Translations under genes and position numbers: made by a program
Shown: positions 27,872 through 36,824 of the stretch, one piece after another
How positions within the stretch are numbered: position 1 is the first letter of the stretch
How the letters are laid out: each line of letters begins with the position of its first letter
Origin: Halomonas daqiaonensis
GTDB taxonomy: Bacteria; Pseudomonadota; Gammaproteobacteria; Pseudomonadales; Halomonadaceae
Length of the DNA stretch: 64,000 bases
Direction of reading: 5' to 3'
Assembly: GCF_900109725.1 (NCBI RefSeq)
Contig: NZ_FOBC01000001.1
Location: 124,001 to 188,000 of the forward strand
The notes under the pieces: generated by a model
What the model was told of the DNA's origin: nothing
Seen by the model: the letters and a program-made list of their open reading frames with translations, nothing else
The model's database searches: none

Positions 27872-28839
27872 CCATCCACCAACTCACTCAGTGAAAGTAT
27901 GGCCAGCTGATCACGACGTGCCACGCCCGCCTTTTGCAACACCGCTTCACAGTGTCGGCGGGCGGTATTCATGCGAATCCCGAGCTGATGGGCGATTTCA
28001 CGGGAGGTGAGCCCCCGCAACATCAGCTCGGCTGTCTCTCGCTGCCTGGGGCTTAACGCAAAGCGCTTCGCCAGGGCGGCTGCCAGATCCTCAAGGTGCA
28101 AGGCGTCCAGCGATACCTGCAACTGGCCACCCTCTTCCCCGGAAAGTTCGGGTAACGGCAGTCGAATCAGGGGCGTGCCAGCCCTGTCCCGATGAAGATG
28201 GTGACCATTGATGCCAGGCCTGTTCAGGGTGGCAGGCACCCTAGCCTCGGCGATGGCCTTGTCGAGTCGCTGCTGATGTCGATGGGCTCGGTCGATAGCA
28301 CCGAAACCGAAGCTGAATGCCGGCAGCAACAATCTCAGCAGTGTCTCCGTTCTGCCACTGACGAAGCCGGGGTCGTCATCCCCCTCGAACCCGAAGGCGA
28401 ACAGCGCCTCGCCAACGGCCAGCCGTGTGGTCATGCCGATGACGTGATGCATGCCGGCCGGTGCGAACGCCTCCTGGAAATAGGCGGCTCGCGTCACGCT
28501 CTCGCGCTCCGCCAGTACATTCTCGTGATAGACCCCCGACCCCAGGCGTCGCCGGGAGAGATTGATCCTGTCCAGGTCCGGGTCCGTGGCCCTGAGATTC
28601 CCTTCGACATCCACTCCGTCGAAGACACGCGCGAAATAGGTTTCGATCTGAGGGCCGGCTCGATGGGTGACGATGATCGGCACACCACCATCGAGCCAGG
28701 CCCCCATCGCAGCCTTCGCCTGCACCAGCGCTGCCACCTCGGCGAGCAGGTCCCCTATCCTGCCTCGATCGAGGCGGATATTGAGAAGCGCTTCCTGAAG
28801 CCGCGTGATCTGTTGAAGTTCCTTATTGGATAGCTCCAT
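27868..28839 (-). CDS. LuxR-type HTH transcriptional regulator with unknown N-terminal sensor
   Basis: The 323-aa protein has a C-terminal LuxR/FixJ helix-turn-helix (about residues 258-320). It includes LSPRQRETAELMLRGLTSRE, IAHQLGIRMNTARRHCEAVL and the closing region QLAILSLSEL. The N-terminal 240 residues have no receiver or autoinducer-domain motif I recognise and are GAF-like at best. The ATG at 28839 is chosen because the upstream part of the frame is not protein-like, though its GGAG is close. It is divergent from the exported-protein operon at 28944 and separated from it by a dyad, so it is the obvious candidate regulator. The GC-rich codon use matches the neighbours. Confidence 0.82.
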   Translation of the reverse strand: MELSNKELQQITRLQEALLNIRLDRGRIGDLLAEVAALVQAKAAMGAWLDGGVPIIVTHRAGPQIETYFARVFDGVDVEGNLRATDPDLDRINLSRRRLGSGVYHENVLAERESVTRAAYFQEAFAPAGMHHVIGMTTRLAVGEALFAFGFEGDDDPGFVSGRTETLLRLLLPAFSFGFGAIDRAHRHQQRLDKAIAEARVPATLNRPGINGHHLHRDRAGTPLIRLPLPELSGEEGGQLQVSLDALHLEDLAAALAKRFALSPRQRETAELMLRGLTSREIAHQLGIRMNTARRHCEAVLQKAGVARRDQLAILSLSELVDG

Positions 28840-28863
28840 GACTCCAGCCTTGTCGATATGCAC

Positions 28864-28885
28864 GCATAGTGCAACTGCACCATGC
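28864..28885. promoter_or_regulatory. Interrupted dyad, candidate operator of the LuxR-type regulator
   Basis: Half-sites GCATnGTGCA and TGCACnATGC flank a central AC, giving a 22-bp inverted repeat with nine of ten arm positions complementary. It sits in the 104-bp divergent gap, about 25 bp before the regulator ATG and 58 bp before the first exported gene. That position would allow autoregulation and control of the operon. Binding is inferred, not shown. Confidence 0.55.
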
Positions 28886-28943
28886 GGGGATCGCACACTG
28901 CTGTCTAGGCTGAAAGCGTGAACATCCATCAGGGGAGCCGACC

Positions 28944-29231
28944 ATGAAACCCATAGTCACCGGCCTACTAGCCTTTTCGATGATGACGTTCGCCATGGTG
29001 CTTGACGCTCAGGACGCAACGAACACCAACCCGCGGCTAGCGCCTGACAAAGGTGAAGACACGAAGCAGTTTCCCGACTCTTTCTTCAATAAGCGAGAGA
29101 AACAAACGATTACCTTGCCGAGCGACCAGCAGCAATACCCCGATTCCGTCTTTGATGAGGAACGTCAGAAGCGGGATATCCAACGTAAGTTTCCCGACTC
29201 CGTTTTCGACGAGAAGCGTCGTTCTCCCTGA
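28944..29231 (+). CDS. Small exported protein with three PDS-F repeats, unknown function
   Basis: The 95-aa protein has a likely signal peptide (MKPIVTGLLAFSMMTFAMVL, cleavage near residue 22) and a very hydrophilic mature part. Three spaced copies of one motif occur: FPDSFFNKREKQ, YPDSVFDEERQK and FPDSVFDEKRRS. I know no family with this pattern. AGGGGAG is correctly placed before the ATG. It heads the operon of exported proteins and is 74 bp from the VWA gene. The repeats could be binding or docking motifs for a partner in the operon; this is speculation. Confidence 0.75.
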   Translation: MKPIVTGLLAFSMMTFAMVLDAQDATNTNPRLAPDKGEDTKQFPDSFFNKREKQTITLPSDQQQYPDSVFDEERQKRDIQRKFPDSVFDEKRRSP

Positions 29232-29305
29232 CAAGGGGCCATCGGTCCCCTGGCCGGGGTGAAACGCTGAGACAACGACACGCTTAGGGTAGGGAGAAGG
29301 GAACC

Positions 29306-30619
29306 ATGAAGCATCCGATCAGGACCGGTCTGTCCATCGCGCTGGCGTCGCTGCCATTCTGCTTGCAAGCCCAACCGGCAGGAGGCGCCGCGATGCTCGT
29401 GCTGGATGGCTCGGGAAGCATGTGGGGCCAGATCGATGGCACGCCCAAGATCACCATCGCCCGGGACGCGATCGACACCATGATGGGTGACTGGCCGGCG
29501 AACAGCCCCATTGGGCTCATGGCCTACGGGCATCGCCAGGAGGGCCAGTGTGGCGATATCGAGACACTCATAGAACCCGGCTCCCTGAATCGGGCTGCCT
29601 TTCGTCAGGCGATGGAGAGCGTCACCCCGCGTGGCAAGACGCCCATCGGGCGTTCGGTGGAGAGAGCCGCCGAGGCCTTGTCCCACGAAGACCGTGCCGC
29701 TTCGGTGATCGTCGTGACCGATGGGCTGGAGAACTGCGGGGCCGACCTCTGTGAACTGGGCTCGCACCTCGAGGCCTCAGGCATGGCCTTTACCGCCCAT
29801 GTCATCGGTTTCGACATCGGCGACGAGGAAGGTCAACTCGCCTGCCTCGCGGAGGCGACCGGCGGGCGCTACCTGCCCGCTTCCAATGCCGACAACCTGA
29901 CCGAAGCTCTTCAGACAGTCAGCGAACCTGAACCTGAGCCGGCCGAGACACTCTTCGTCGACGAGTTCGAGCGTTCTGAGCTGGGTCCGGACTGGACCAT
30001 TGACTATCCGGAGCCATCGGGTTTCATCCTCGACAACGGCGTCCTGGTGACAATGACGGTCCGGGCCGGCGGTATTGGCGATGCGGAGGATCAGCCAAAC
30101 ATCTTTCGTTGGACTGGCGCGGAGCTTCCCGACGGTGATTGGGACCTCAGCGCTGATTTCACTGCCCGCATGGGTGAGGTCAAGTCGCTGGGCGGGCGCC
30201 GCGCCATCATTCAGGTGAGCCGCTTCGCGGACGCGGACAACCACATCTCCGCCTATGTGGTTCGCCAGGGAAATTCCAACGACGACATGTGGCTCAGGGT
30301 CCGCTCCGTTTCGGACGGCAACGCTTCTGTTTCCGATGTCGAGATCGCCGGCGATCTACGTGGCTACGACCTGGCGCAGATTCTGCGCGATTTCGAGGAG
30401 AAGGGCGCGCGGCTGACCTTGTCGAAGCGCGGGCGCGACTATCTCGGCCGGCTGGAAATGAACGGCTGGACGATGCAGGAGGGCGGCCCCGAGGCGATCG
30501 AGACACCGCCGCTGCAGGTCCTTCTCACCTCAGGTGCCCCTGCCATCTTTGCCGGCACGCTTGGCTCCGAACAGACCGTGGCCGAGTTCGACCGCGTCGA
30601 GATCCGGGGAGCGCCATGA
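29306..30619 (+). CDS. Exported von Willebrand factor A domain protein with C-terminal beta-sandwich
   Basis: The 437-aa protein has a signal peptide (residues 1 to about 22) and a VWA domain (about 28-205) with a complete MIDAS: DGSGSM at residues 34-39, the Thr in PRGKTPIG and the Asp in VVTDGLENC. A Pro/Glu linker (EPEPEPAE) follows. The C-terminal 220 residues look like a concanavalin-type jelly roll (ADNHISAYVVRQGN). Several Cys in the VWA part could form disulfides in the periplasm. The function is unknown; metal-dependent protein binding is expected. Its TGA overlaps the ATG of the next gene by four bases. Confidence 0.85.
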   Translation: MKHPIRTGLSIALASLPFCLQAQPAGGAAMLVLDGSGSMWGQIDGTPKITIARDAIDTMMGDWPANSPIGLMAYGHRQEGQCGDIETLIEPGSLNRAAFRQAMESVTPRGKTPIGRSVERAAEALSHEDRAASVIVVTDGLENCGADLCELGSHLEASGMAFTAHVIGFDIGDEEGQLACLAEATGGRYLPASNADNLTEALQTVSEPEPEPAETLFVDEFERSELGPDWTIDYPEPSGFILDNGVLVTMTVRAGGIGDAEDQPNIFRWTGAELPDGDWDLSADFTARMGEVKSLGGRRAIIQVSRFADADNHISAYVVRQGNSNDDMWLRVRSVSDGNASVSDVEIAGDLRGYDLAQILRDFEEKGARLTLSKRGRDYLGRLEMNGWTMQEGGPEAIETPPLQVLLTSGAPAIFAGTLGSEQTVAEFDRVEIRGAP

Positions 30620-32253
30620 TACATCGTCTCGTCCTCATAGCATTGCTCGCCACCGGGCTTGCCTCTCAGGCAGCAGCCATGCCGACGCTCACCGCCATGG
30701 CGCCGCTGACCCGCCTCAGCGAGAGCGGGCCCACCAGCGCCCTGGTGAACCTCATGCTCAGCGCTCCGGCCGAGGAGCCCTTCATCGTGATGGTCACCAC
30801 CTCCGACTTGACCGCCAAGAGCGGCATCGACTATGTCCCCATGGCCGAGCCCGTGACCTTCCTCCCGGGAGACATCTACAAACAGGTGGAGGTCGCCATC
30901 ATCGACGACCCCGAGGATGAGCCGGTTGACGAGATGTTCCAGTTGACCCTCGGCGATGTCATTCCCCTGGGCGACAATCCGCTGCCGCCCGTGGTAGTGG
31001 CGTTGCCGTTTCTTCATTTCACCATCGAGGACAACGATCACACGCTTTCGACCGATGCCGCCGACGTCAAGGCGGGCGAACCCGTGCTGGTGAATATCAA
31101 CCAGCGTTTCGATTCTCAGGATACCGTCGGCACCTATGTGCGCATCACAGGCGGTACCGCAAGGCTCGGCGTCGATATCGCACCGCCACGCCGCACCGGT
31201 TTTCTGCGTGCGGGAAAGACCGAACAGACACTGGGCTTCGAGACCTTCGAGGGCATGTCCGAGGAGGACAGAACCGTCGTTTTCGAGGTCGGCGGTAACG
31301 CCCCGGGCACCGTGACCGTCGAGCCCGAGACACTCAGGGTCACGATTCGAGTCGAGCCGTCCGAGTTCGAACCCGCCATGCTGCAATATGGCCCGGGCAC
31401 CGGCTATATCTACTATGCAGGCGATCTCGTGATGGAGCGCCCTTTCCCGCCCCAGAACTTTGACATAGAGATGCGCGTGCATATGGGCGGTTCGCGTTTC
31501 ACCCTGCGTCAGCAGGGAACCTCCTTGACCTTCGCACGTGTCTGCCGCAACGACGTCGATGCCAGTACGGCCATGGCCTCGATTCAGGGGATGTCGGTCG
31601 AGGATATGCGCGAGGCGGGCGAGGAACTGTGGCGTGCGGCCTACCAGGTCGATGGCGTGCCGTTCACCTATGTGGTGGCCGGCGATCCGGCGGAAAAGCT
31701 GGTTGGCTATGCCACCTCGAACTACTCCACGGACGGGATGGCCCACGAGCAGTATTTCACTTATATCGTCACCCCCGTTGCACCGGAAGACCCCGAGATG
31801 GCTCAGGTCCCCCGCCTGCCCCCCGAGAGGGATCCAGTCGTGCCACCGACGGCGGCACGCGATGCCGTCGCACGGGCCATCGCCGACGACATGGGGCTCT
31901 CGGCAGACGCCTTGACACCTTACCTGACGACCTCGCTGGGGTCCGGCACCAACTCGGTCAAGGTGGCCCTGTGGCTGGGCCCGGACGGCCAACTGGTCCA
32001 GCCCGGCCGCGACGACCTTGATCCCTGTGACCCGGGCTACGGCGAGATGGTGCCGGCGGTAAGCCGCGTAATCTATACCGTCCACACCTTCGAAGATCGT
32101 TTCATCGTCCAGTCCAAGACCCAGGATATCGAGACTGGCCGTTACGAGCGCGCCTACATGGAAGATTTAGACACTGCGTCGAACGCACTGGACGAGGCCG
32201 TCACGCGCGCCCACGAGGGACTTTCCCCCGACATTTCCGCCCCGACCGACTGA
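30616..32253 (+). CDS. Exported Calx-beta domain protein, unknown function
   Basis: The 545-aa protein has a signal peptide (MIHRLVLIALLATGLASQA, cleavage near residue 21). One Calx-beta-like domain (about 25-135) carries SGIDYVPMAEPVTFLPGD and the acidic calcium-type segment DDPEDEPVDEMFQLTL. A second beta-domain resembling it spans about 140-245. The C-terminal 300 residues, with conserved-looking Cys in RVCRNDVD and DLDPCDPGYGEM, match no family I recognise. The ATG at 30616 overlaps the VWA stop (ATGA) and is preceded by GGGGAG. Calcium-stabilised surface or periplasmic adhesion is possible. Confidence 0.8.
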   Translation: MIHRLVLIALLATGLASQAAAMPTLTAMAPLTRLSESGPTSALVNLMLSAPAEEPFIVMVTTSDLTAKSGIDYVPMAEPVTFLPGDIYKQVEVAIIDDPEDEPVDEMFQLTLGDVIPLGDNPLPPVVVALPFLHFTIEDNDHTLSTDAADVKAGEPVLVNINQRFDSQDTVGTYVRITGGTARLGVDIAPPRRTGFLRAGKTEQTLGFETFEGMSEEDRTVVFEVGGNAPGTVTVEPETLRVTIRVEPSEFEPAMLQYGPGTGYIYYAGDLVMERPFPPQNFDIEMRVHMGGSRFTLRQQGTSLTFARVCRNDVDASTAMASIQGMSVEDMREAGEELWRAAYQVDGVPFTYVVAGDPAEKLVGYATSNYSTDGMAHEQYFTYIVTPVAPEDPEMAQVPRLPPERDPVVPPTAARDAVARAIADDMGLSADALTPYLTTSLGSGTNSVKVALWLGPDGQLVQPGRDDLDPCDPGYGEMVPAVSRVIYTVHTFEDRFIVQSKTQDIETGRYERAYMEDLDTASNALDEAVTRAHEGLSPDISAPTD

Positions 32254-32287
32254 CGGCCGGTGCGAGACATCGCCACGGAGGTCCACT

Positions 32288-34351
32288 GTGCCTTTACTAC
32301 GTTCGAGTCTGATCGCCACTACCTGCCTGTTTGCCGTCTCCGCCCACGCGGGTCCCTGTGGCACGGAGTTTGAATCTCAACATCCCCCACTCTACCCTCT
32401 TCCCGACGAGGAGCGATGGGGTTATGTCGGCGCCGACGGCGAGTGGCGCCTCGCACCGCAATGGCGACAGGTCCGCCCCTTCTCGGAAGGACGCGCCGCG
32501 GTGGAAACCAAGGAGGGATGGGGCCTTATCGGCCCCAGCGGCGCCTACGTCGTGCCACCGGGTCCACGAGATGCCGATGCGGTGATCATCGACGAGACAC
32601 GCTATCACCTGTCACCTTACAAGCCGTTTTCCGAGGGCTGCAGCGCCGCAACCCCGGAGGAAGGATCGCCGCATTTCATCACCCCTGACGGTACCCGCTG
32701 GGATCCGCCCGCATTCACCGAGCATGACATCCTCGATATCGGCGCCTTTTCCGAAGGCCTCGCGTGGGTTCGTGTCGACAATAAAGACGACAGCGAAACA
32801 GGCTGGATCGACAGCGATGGTTCCTGGGCGATCGAACCCGAATATCACGATGGTGGAGATTTCGCCGCTGGCCGCGCGCCGGCTGCAATGTCGGACACCA
32901 ACTGGGGCTATATCGACAGAAATGGTGCACTGGTTTTTCCGAGCAAGTTCGTTCTGAGTGAGTCGGGCCCTTATGCCGATGGCCTTGCCCCGGTGAAGCT
33001 TGGCGACGACATCGGCTACATGGACGCCGACGACTGGGCGATCCGCAAGATAAGCTTCGCCGATGGCACGAGCAAGGCGATGGCGGCGGCAGGCCCCTTC
33101 GCCGATGGCCTCGCCCCCGTTCGGGAGGCTCAGGCTTACAACCCGGCTCCGGTCTGGATCAACCAGGAGGGCGAGGTCGTCATCGACCCTGAGTCAGACA
33201 GTCGCCTGACGATCTGCAATAAAAGCCGTCTGCCTCGCTATCATGACGGTTTGCTGCCGCTGGTCGTAGGCGATGGCACCAATCTTTGCGGCAACACGCC
33301 CGAGGTCTCCCATGAGGGGCTCGGCGACACGCGCAGTGGACCGCAACAGATGCTCTGGGCACTGCCCTGGGCGCGCGACAAGCTGGTCTGGCTCGACCGG
33401 GACGGCCACGAGGTGATCGACTCTAGCGCGTGCCGTCGCCCCGCTGGCATGGAACCGTTATCAGTCGAAGCCTATGCGGGTGTGCTTGCCGCGGGTGCCT
33501 ATCGGATGGAAGTGTCTGGCGCCGCCGAGGGCCAGTTCGGTCCTGTGCGCGCCGATGCGCCCTGCAACCGTTCCGAATACACGCTCGCCGATAACGAAGG
33601 GACCAATGATGGCGGGCCGTGGCGTTTCAGTTTAAGAGGCGAGGCACGTTGGCAGGGTCACCCCGTCAACACGAACCTGAGCCTCAACCTGCCTGAAGGA
33701 CTGTCCGCGGGCACCCATGAGGTGGGTGCGTTCGACGACGACACGGCGGTGAACGGTCTGCTCTGGCTCTCCCTTCAGCAAAGCCGTGCGTCAGATTCGG
33801 AGCGGCCCGCTACTTACCGCTCGCAAGGCGGGACGTTGACGCTCTCGAAATTCGATCAGGCGTCGGCAACCGGGCATATGGAGGTCACGCTGGCTCCACG
33901 CGATGCGCCTGAGCGGACGATCAACCTATCCGCCCGTTTCCGGGAAATCCCCTACACTTTCGCCCCGGAAATCGAGATAACCCAACTCTCCGGCGCCCTC
34001 GCCGAATTGCAGGAGGAGATGCCCGACGACCCTCTGGTGAACTTCTTCACCCCCATCGAAGTAACAGAGGCAGACGGACGGCTTTACGTGGTGTTCGGCA
34101 CACGCGGTCCCAACCTCGAACTGGTCTTCCCGGCCGGGCATTATGGTCCCTTCACCGCCGGACCCGATGAACCGGTTTCAGCCAGCCTGTCCGAGATGCC
34201 GGTCAGTGCAGAGGGCACCCTCTCGCGCGCTGACGGTGTTATCGCCGGCGATGTTGCCGTCGAGATCCGGAATCATCCGCGATTCGACGGGGGTGCGGGC
34301 ATGTCGCTTCGCTTCGCCCATGTGCCGTTGGCAACGTCATCAGACGAGTAA
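32288..34351 (+). CDS. Exported WG-repeat protein, unknown function
   Basis: The 687-aa protein starts at a GTG (32288) preceded by GGAGG and has a signal peptide (cleavage after SAHA near residue 21). Residues about 43-310 hold WG repeats such as RWGYVGADGEWRLAPQW, GWGLIGPSGAYVVPP, TGWIDSDGSWAIEPEY and NWGYIDRNGALVFPS. These alternate with PFSEGRAAV or PYADGLAPV units, the normal KWG/WG pattern. The C-terminal 300 residues are beta-rich and unrecognised. It ends the operon 34 bp after the Calx-beta gene. Its 3' end overlaps convergent tatD by 12 bp. Confidence 0.82.
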   Translation: MPLLRSSLIATTCLFAVSAHAGPCGTEFESQHPPLYPLPDEERWGYVGADGEWRLAPQWRQVRPFSEGRAAVETKEGWGLIGPSGAYVVPPGPRDADAVIIDETRYHLSPYKPFSEGCSAATPEEGSPHFITPDGTRWDPPAFTEHDILDIGAFSEGLAWVRVDNKDDSETGWIDSDGSWAIEPEYHDGGDFAAGRAPAAMSDTNWGYIDRNGALVFPSKFVLSESGPYADGLAPVKLGDDIGYMDADDWAIRKISFADGTSKAMAAAGPFADGLAPVREAQAYNPAPVWINQEGEVVIDPESDSRLTICNKSRLPRYHDGLLPLVVGDGTNLCGNTPEVSHEGLGDTRSGPQQMLWALPWARDKLVWLDRDGHEVIDSSACRRPAGMEPLSVEAYAGVLAAGAYRMEVSGAAEGQFGPVRADAPCNRSEYTLADNEGTNDGGPWRFSLRGEARWQGHPVNTNLSLNLPEGLSAGTHEVGAFDDDTAVNGLLWLSLQQSRASDSERPATYRSQGGTLTLSKFDQASATGHMEVTLAPRDAPERTINLSARFREIPYTFAPEIEITQLSGALAELQEEMPDDPLVNFFTPIEVTEADGRLYVVFGTRGPNLELVFPAGHYGPFTAGPDEPVSASLSEMPVSAEGTLSRADGVIAGDVAVEIRNHPRFDGGAGMSLRFAHVPLATSSDE

Positions 34352-35104
34352 CTGGAATAGTCGACGAGCGGTGGCGGTGCTGTCTGCCGCCACCTGCTCC
34401 GGGGACTGCTCGCGGACCTCGGCCACCACCCGGCATACCTGGGCGACGTTAGCCGACTCGTTGCGCTCGCCCTGGTGGCCGGCAAGCGGCATGTCGGGGC
34501 TGTCGGTCTCGAGCACGTAGCCGTCATCGGGTAACGACTTCACTGCCCGGTGAAGACGCTTAGCACGGTCGAAGGTGACCGCCCCGCCGAGTCCCAGCAC
34601 GAAGCCCAGGTCGAGGAACTTCCTCGCCTGCTCCGGTGAGCCGGCGAAGGCGTGGATCAAGCCGCCGGCGGGAAGTTCGAGCTGGCGCAAGCGTTTGGCC
34701 ACCTTGTCGTTGGCCTGCACGCAGTGGATCACCACGGGCAGTTGGCGCGCCTTGGCGATGCGCAGTTGGGCATCGAAAGTGTGCCATTGGGCGTCCCAGC
34801 TCTCTTCGAAACGCCCATCGATCCCGCACTCTCCCACCGCCACCACTCCTGGATTGGTATCGAGCGCCTCCTCCAGTGCCTCGAGATCCGCATCGCGATG
34901 CTCGTCGATGAAGTAGGGGTGCAGTCCCAGGCAGACATCGACATCGTCGCGCTCACCCAACGCCAGCACCTCCGGCCAGCGCTTGCGCGTCGTGCCCGGT
35001 ACCAAGAAATGCCTCACACCCTCTGCTTTGGCACGCTCGAAAACCGCTTCGCGATCGGCGTCGAAGTCGGGGAAGTCCAGATGGCAGTGGGCATCGATGA
35101 GCAT
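34340..35104 (-). CDS. TatD-family metal-dependent hydrolase
   Basis: The 254-aa TIM-barrel deoxyribonuclease-like protein has the N-terminal metal motif IDAHCHLDF, the Glu in VAVGECGID, the His in VVIHCVQAND and GLIHAFAGSPEQA, and the late Asp in VLETDSPDMPL. TatD proteins are 3'-5' exonucleases and D-aminoacyl hydrolase-like enzymes; the exact substrate is not readable. It is 8 bp downstream of prfC on minus and overlaps the WG-repeat gene tail to tail. Confidence 0.92.
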   Translation of the reverse strand: MLIDAHCHLDFPDFDADREAVFERAKAEGVRHFLVPGTTRKRWPEVLALGERDDVDVCLGLHPYFIDEHRDADLEALEEALDTNPGVVAVGECGIDGRFEESWDAQWHTFDAQLRIAKARQLPVVIHCVQANDKVAKRLRQLELPAGGLIHAFAGSPEQARKFLDLGFVLGLGGAVTFDRAKRLHRAVKSLPDDGYVLETDSPDMPLAGHQGERNESANVAQVCRVVAEVREQSPEQVAADSTATARRLFQLLV

Positions 35105-35112
35105 GAGAGAGA

Positions 35113-36702
35113 TCAGTGTTCCCGCGTGGGCTGGAAGCGGATCTCCGGCCAGCGCTCTTGGGTCATCTGCAGGTTGACCCGGGTCGGCGCAATGTAGGTC
35201 AGGTAGCCGCCGCCGTCGATCGCCAGGTTGGCGCTGGCCTTGCGCTTGAATTCCTCGAGCTTCTTGGCATCGTCGCAGTAGATCCAGCGGGCGGTGTTTA
35301 CGTTCACGCCCTCATAGACACAGTCGACCTTGTACTCTTCCTTGAGGCGGTGGGCGACCACGTCGAACTGCAGGGTGCCCACGGCACCGAGGATCAGATC
35401 ATTGTTGTCCAGCGGCATGAACACCTGGGTCGCACCCTCCTCGGAGAGCTGTTGCAGGCCCTTCTGCAGCGCCTTCATCTTCAGCGGATCCTTCAGGCGC
35501 ACCCGCTTGAACAGCTCCGGGGCGAAGTGCGGAATGCCGGTGAAGCGCATGTCCTCGCCCTGGGTGAAGGTATCGCCGATCTGTATGGTGCCGTGGTTGT
35601 GCAGGCCGATGATGTCGCCGGGCCAGGCCTCCTCCACCTGGGCACGGTCCGAGGCCATGAAGGTCAGGGCGTCGGCGACCTTGACGTCCTTGCCGATGCG
35701 CACATGGCGCATCTTCATGTTCTTCTCGTACTTGCCCGAACAGACCCGCAGGAAGGCGATACGGTCACGGTGATTGGGATCCATGTTGGCCTGGATCTTG
35801 AAGACGAAGCCGGTAAGCCGTTCGTCCTCGGGTTCCACAATGCGAGTGTCGGTTTCTCGCGGCTGGGGCGGCGGCGCATACTCGACGAACCCGTCCAGCA
35901 TTTCGCGCACCCCGAAATTGCCCATGGCGGTACCGAAATAGACTGGCGACAGCTCACCCCGCAGATAGGCCTCGTGGTCGAAGGGATGTGAGGCGCCGCG
36001 CACGAGTTCCACTTCCGTGCGCAGCTCCTCGGCCTGCTCCTCGCCGAGCACCGCGTCTACCTCGGGATTGTCGAGCCCTTCGATACGCCGGTCATCGGGT
36101 ATCTGACTGCCCTGCCCTTGGGTGTAGAGATGGATGACATCGTTGTGGAGGTGATAGACGCCCTTGAAGCGCCGCCCCATACCGATGGGCCAGGTCATGG
36201 GGGCACACTGGATGTTCAGTACCTCCTCGACCTCGTCCATCACCTCGACGGGGTCGCGCACCTCGCGGTCCATCTTGTTGATGAAGGTCAGGATCGGCGT
36301 AGTACGCAGGCGACAGACCTCCATCAGCTTGATGGTCCGTGCCTCGACGCCCTTGGCGCCGTCGATCACCATCAGCGCCGAGTCCACGGCGGTCAGGGTG
36401 CGGTAGGTGTCCTCGGAGAAATCCTCATGGCCCGGGGTATCGAGCAGGTTGACGATGCGCCCGCCGTACGGGAACTGCATCACCGAGGTGGTCACCGAGA
36501 TGCCGCGCTCCTGCTCCATTTTCATCCAGTCGGAGGTGGCATGGCGGTCGTTGCGCTTGCTCTTCACCGAACCGGCCATCTGGATGGCGTTGCCGAAAAG
36601 CAGCATCTTCTCGGTGATGGTGGTCTTGCCGGCGTCAGGGTGCGAGATGATCGCGAAGGTTCTACGCAGCCCGACTTCACGGGCCAGGGTGGGGTTTGAC
36701 AT
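35113..36702 (-). CDS. prfC: Peptide chain release factor 3
   Basis: The 529-aa translational GTPase has the P-loop [15 protein letters not shown] near residue 17. The RF3-specific [20 protein letters not shown] and [16 protein letters not shown] segments are present, as are [17 protein letters not shown] and the NKMDRE motif. It recycles RF1/RF2 after peptide release. A TTG at 36705 precedes the ATG at 36702; the ATG is used. It is followed closely by tatD. Confidence 0.97.
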   Translation of the reverse strand: MSNPTLAREVGLRRTFAIISHPDAGKTTITEKMLLFGNAIQMAGSVKSKRNDRHATSDWMKMEQERGISVTTSVMQFPYGGRIVNLLDTPGHEDFSEDTYRTLTAVDSALMVIDGAKGVEARTIKLMEVCRLRTTPILTFINKMDREVRDPVEVMDEVEEVLNIQCAPMTWPIGMGRRFKGVYHLHNDVIHLYTQGQGSQIPDDRRIEGLDNPEVDAVLGEEQAEELRTEVELVRGASHPFDHEAYLRGELSPVYFGTAMGNFGVREMLDGFVEYAPPPQPRETDTRIVEPEDERLTGFVFKIQANMDPNHRDRIAFLRVCSGKYEKNMKMRHVRIGKDVKVADALTFMASDRAQVEEAWPGDIIGLHNHGTIQIGDTFTQGEDMRFTGIPHFAPELFKRVRLKDPLKMKALQKGLQQLSEEGATQVFMPLDNNDLILGAVGTLQFDVVAHRLKEEYKVDCVYEGVNVNTARWIYCDDAKKLEEFKRKASANLAIDGGGYLTYIAPTRVNLQMTQERWPEIRFQPTREH

Positions 36703-36824
36703 CAATGCAGTGCCTGGTCAGGACTCGAATGAAATCTCGAAAGACCAATATGATACCGCGACAGGCCATGGCTCTGCACCCTGCCAACACAGCCACGGCA
36801 ATACCTTCAGGCGGATGACAAGAG

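Noticed and set aside
30439-32085. Long antisense open frame opposite the Calx-beta gene (about 548 codons)
   Set aside because: High GC leaves few stops in the complementary frame; composition is His/Gly/Arg-rich, there is no ribosome-binding site or domain, and the sense gene has a clear signal peptide and overlaps.
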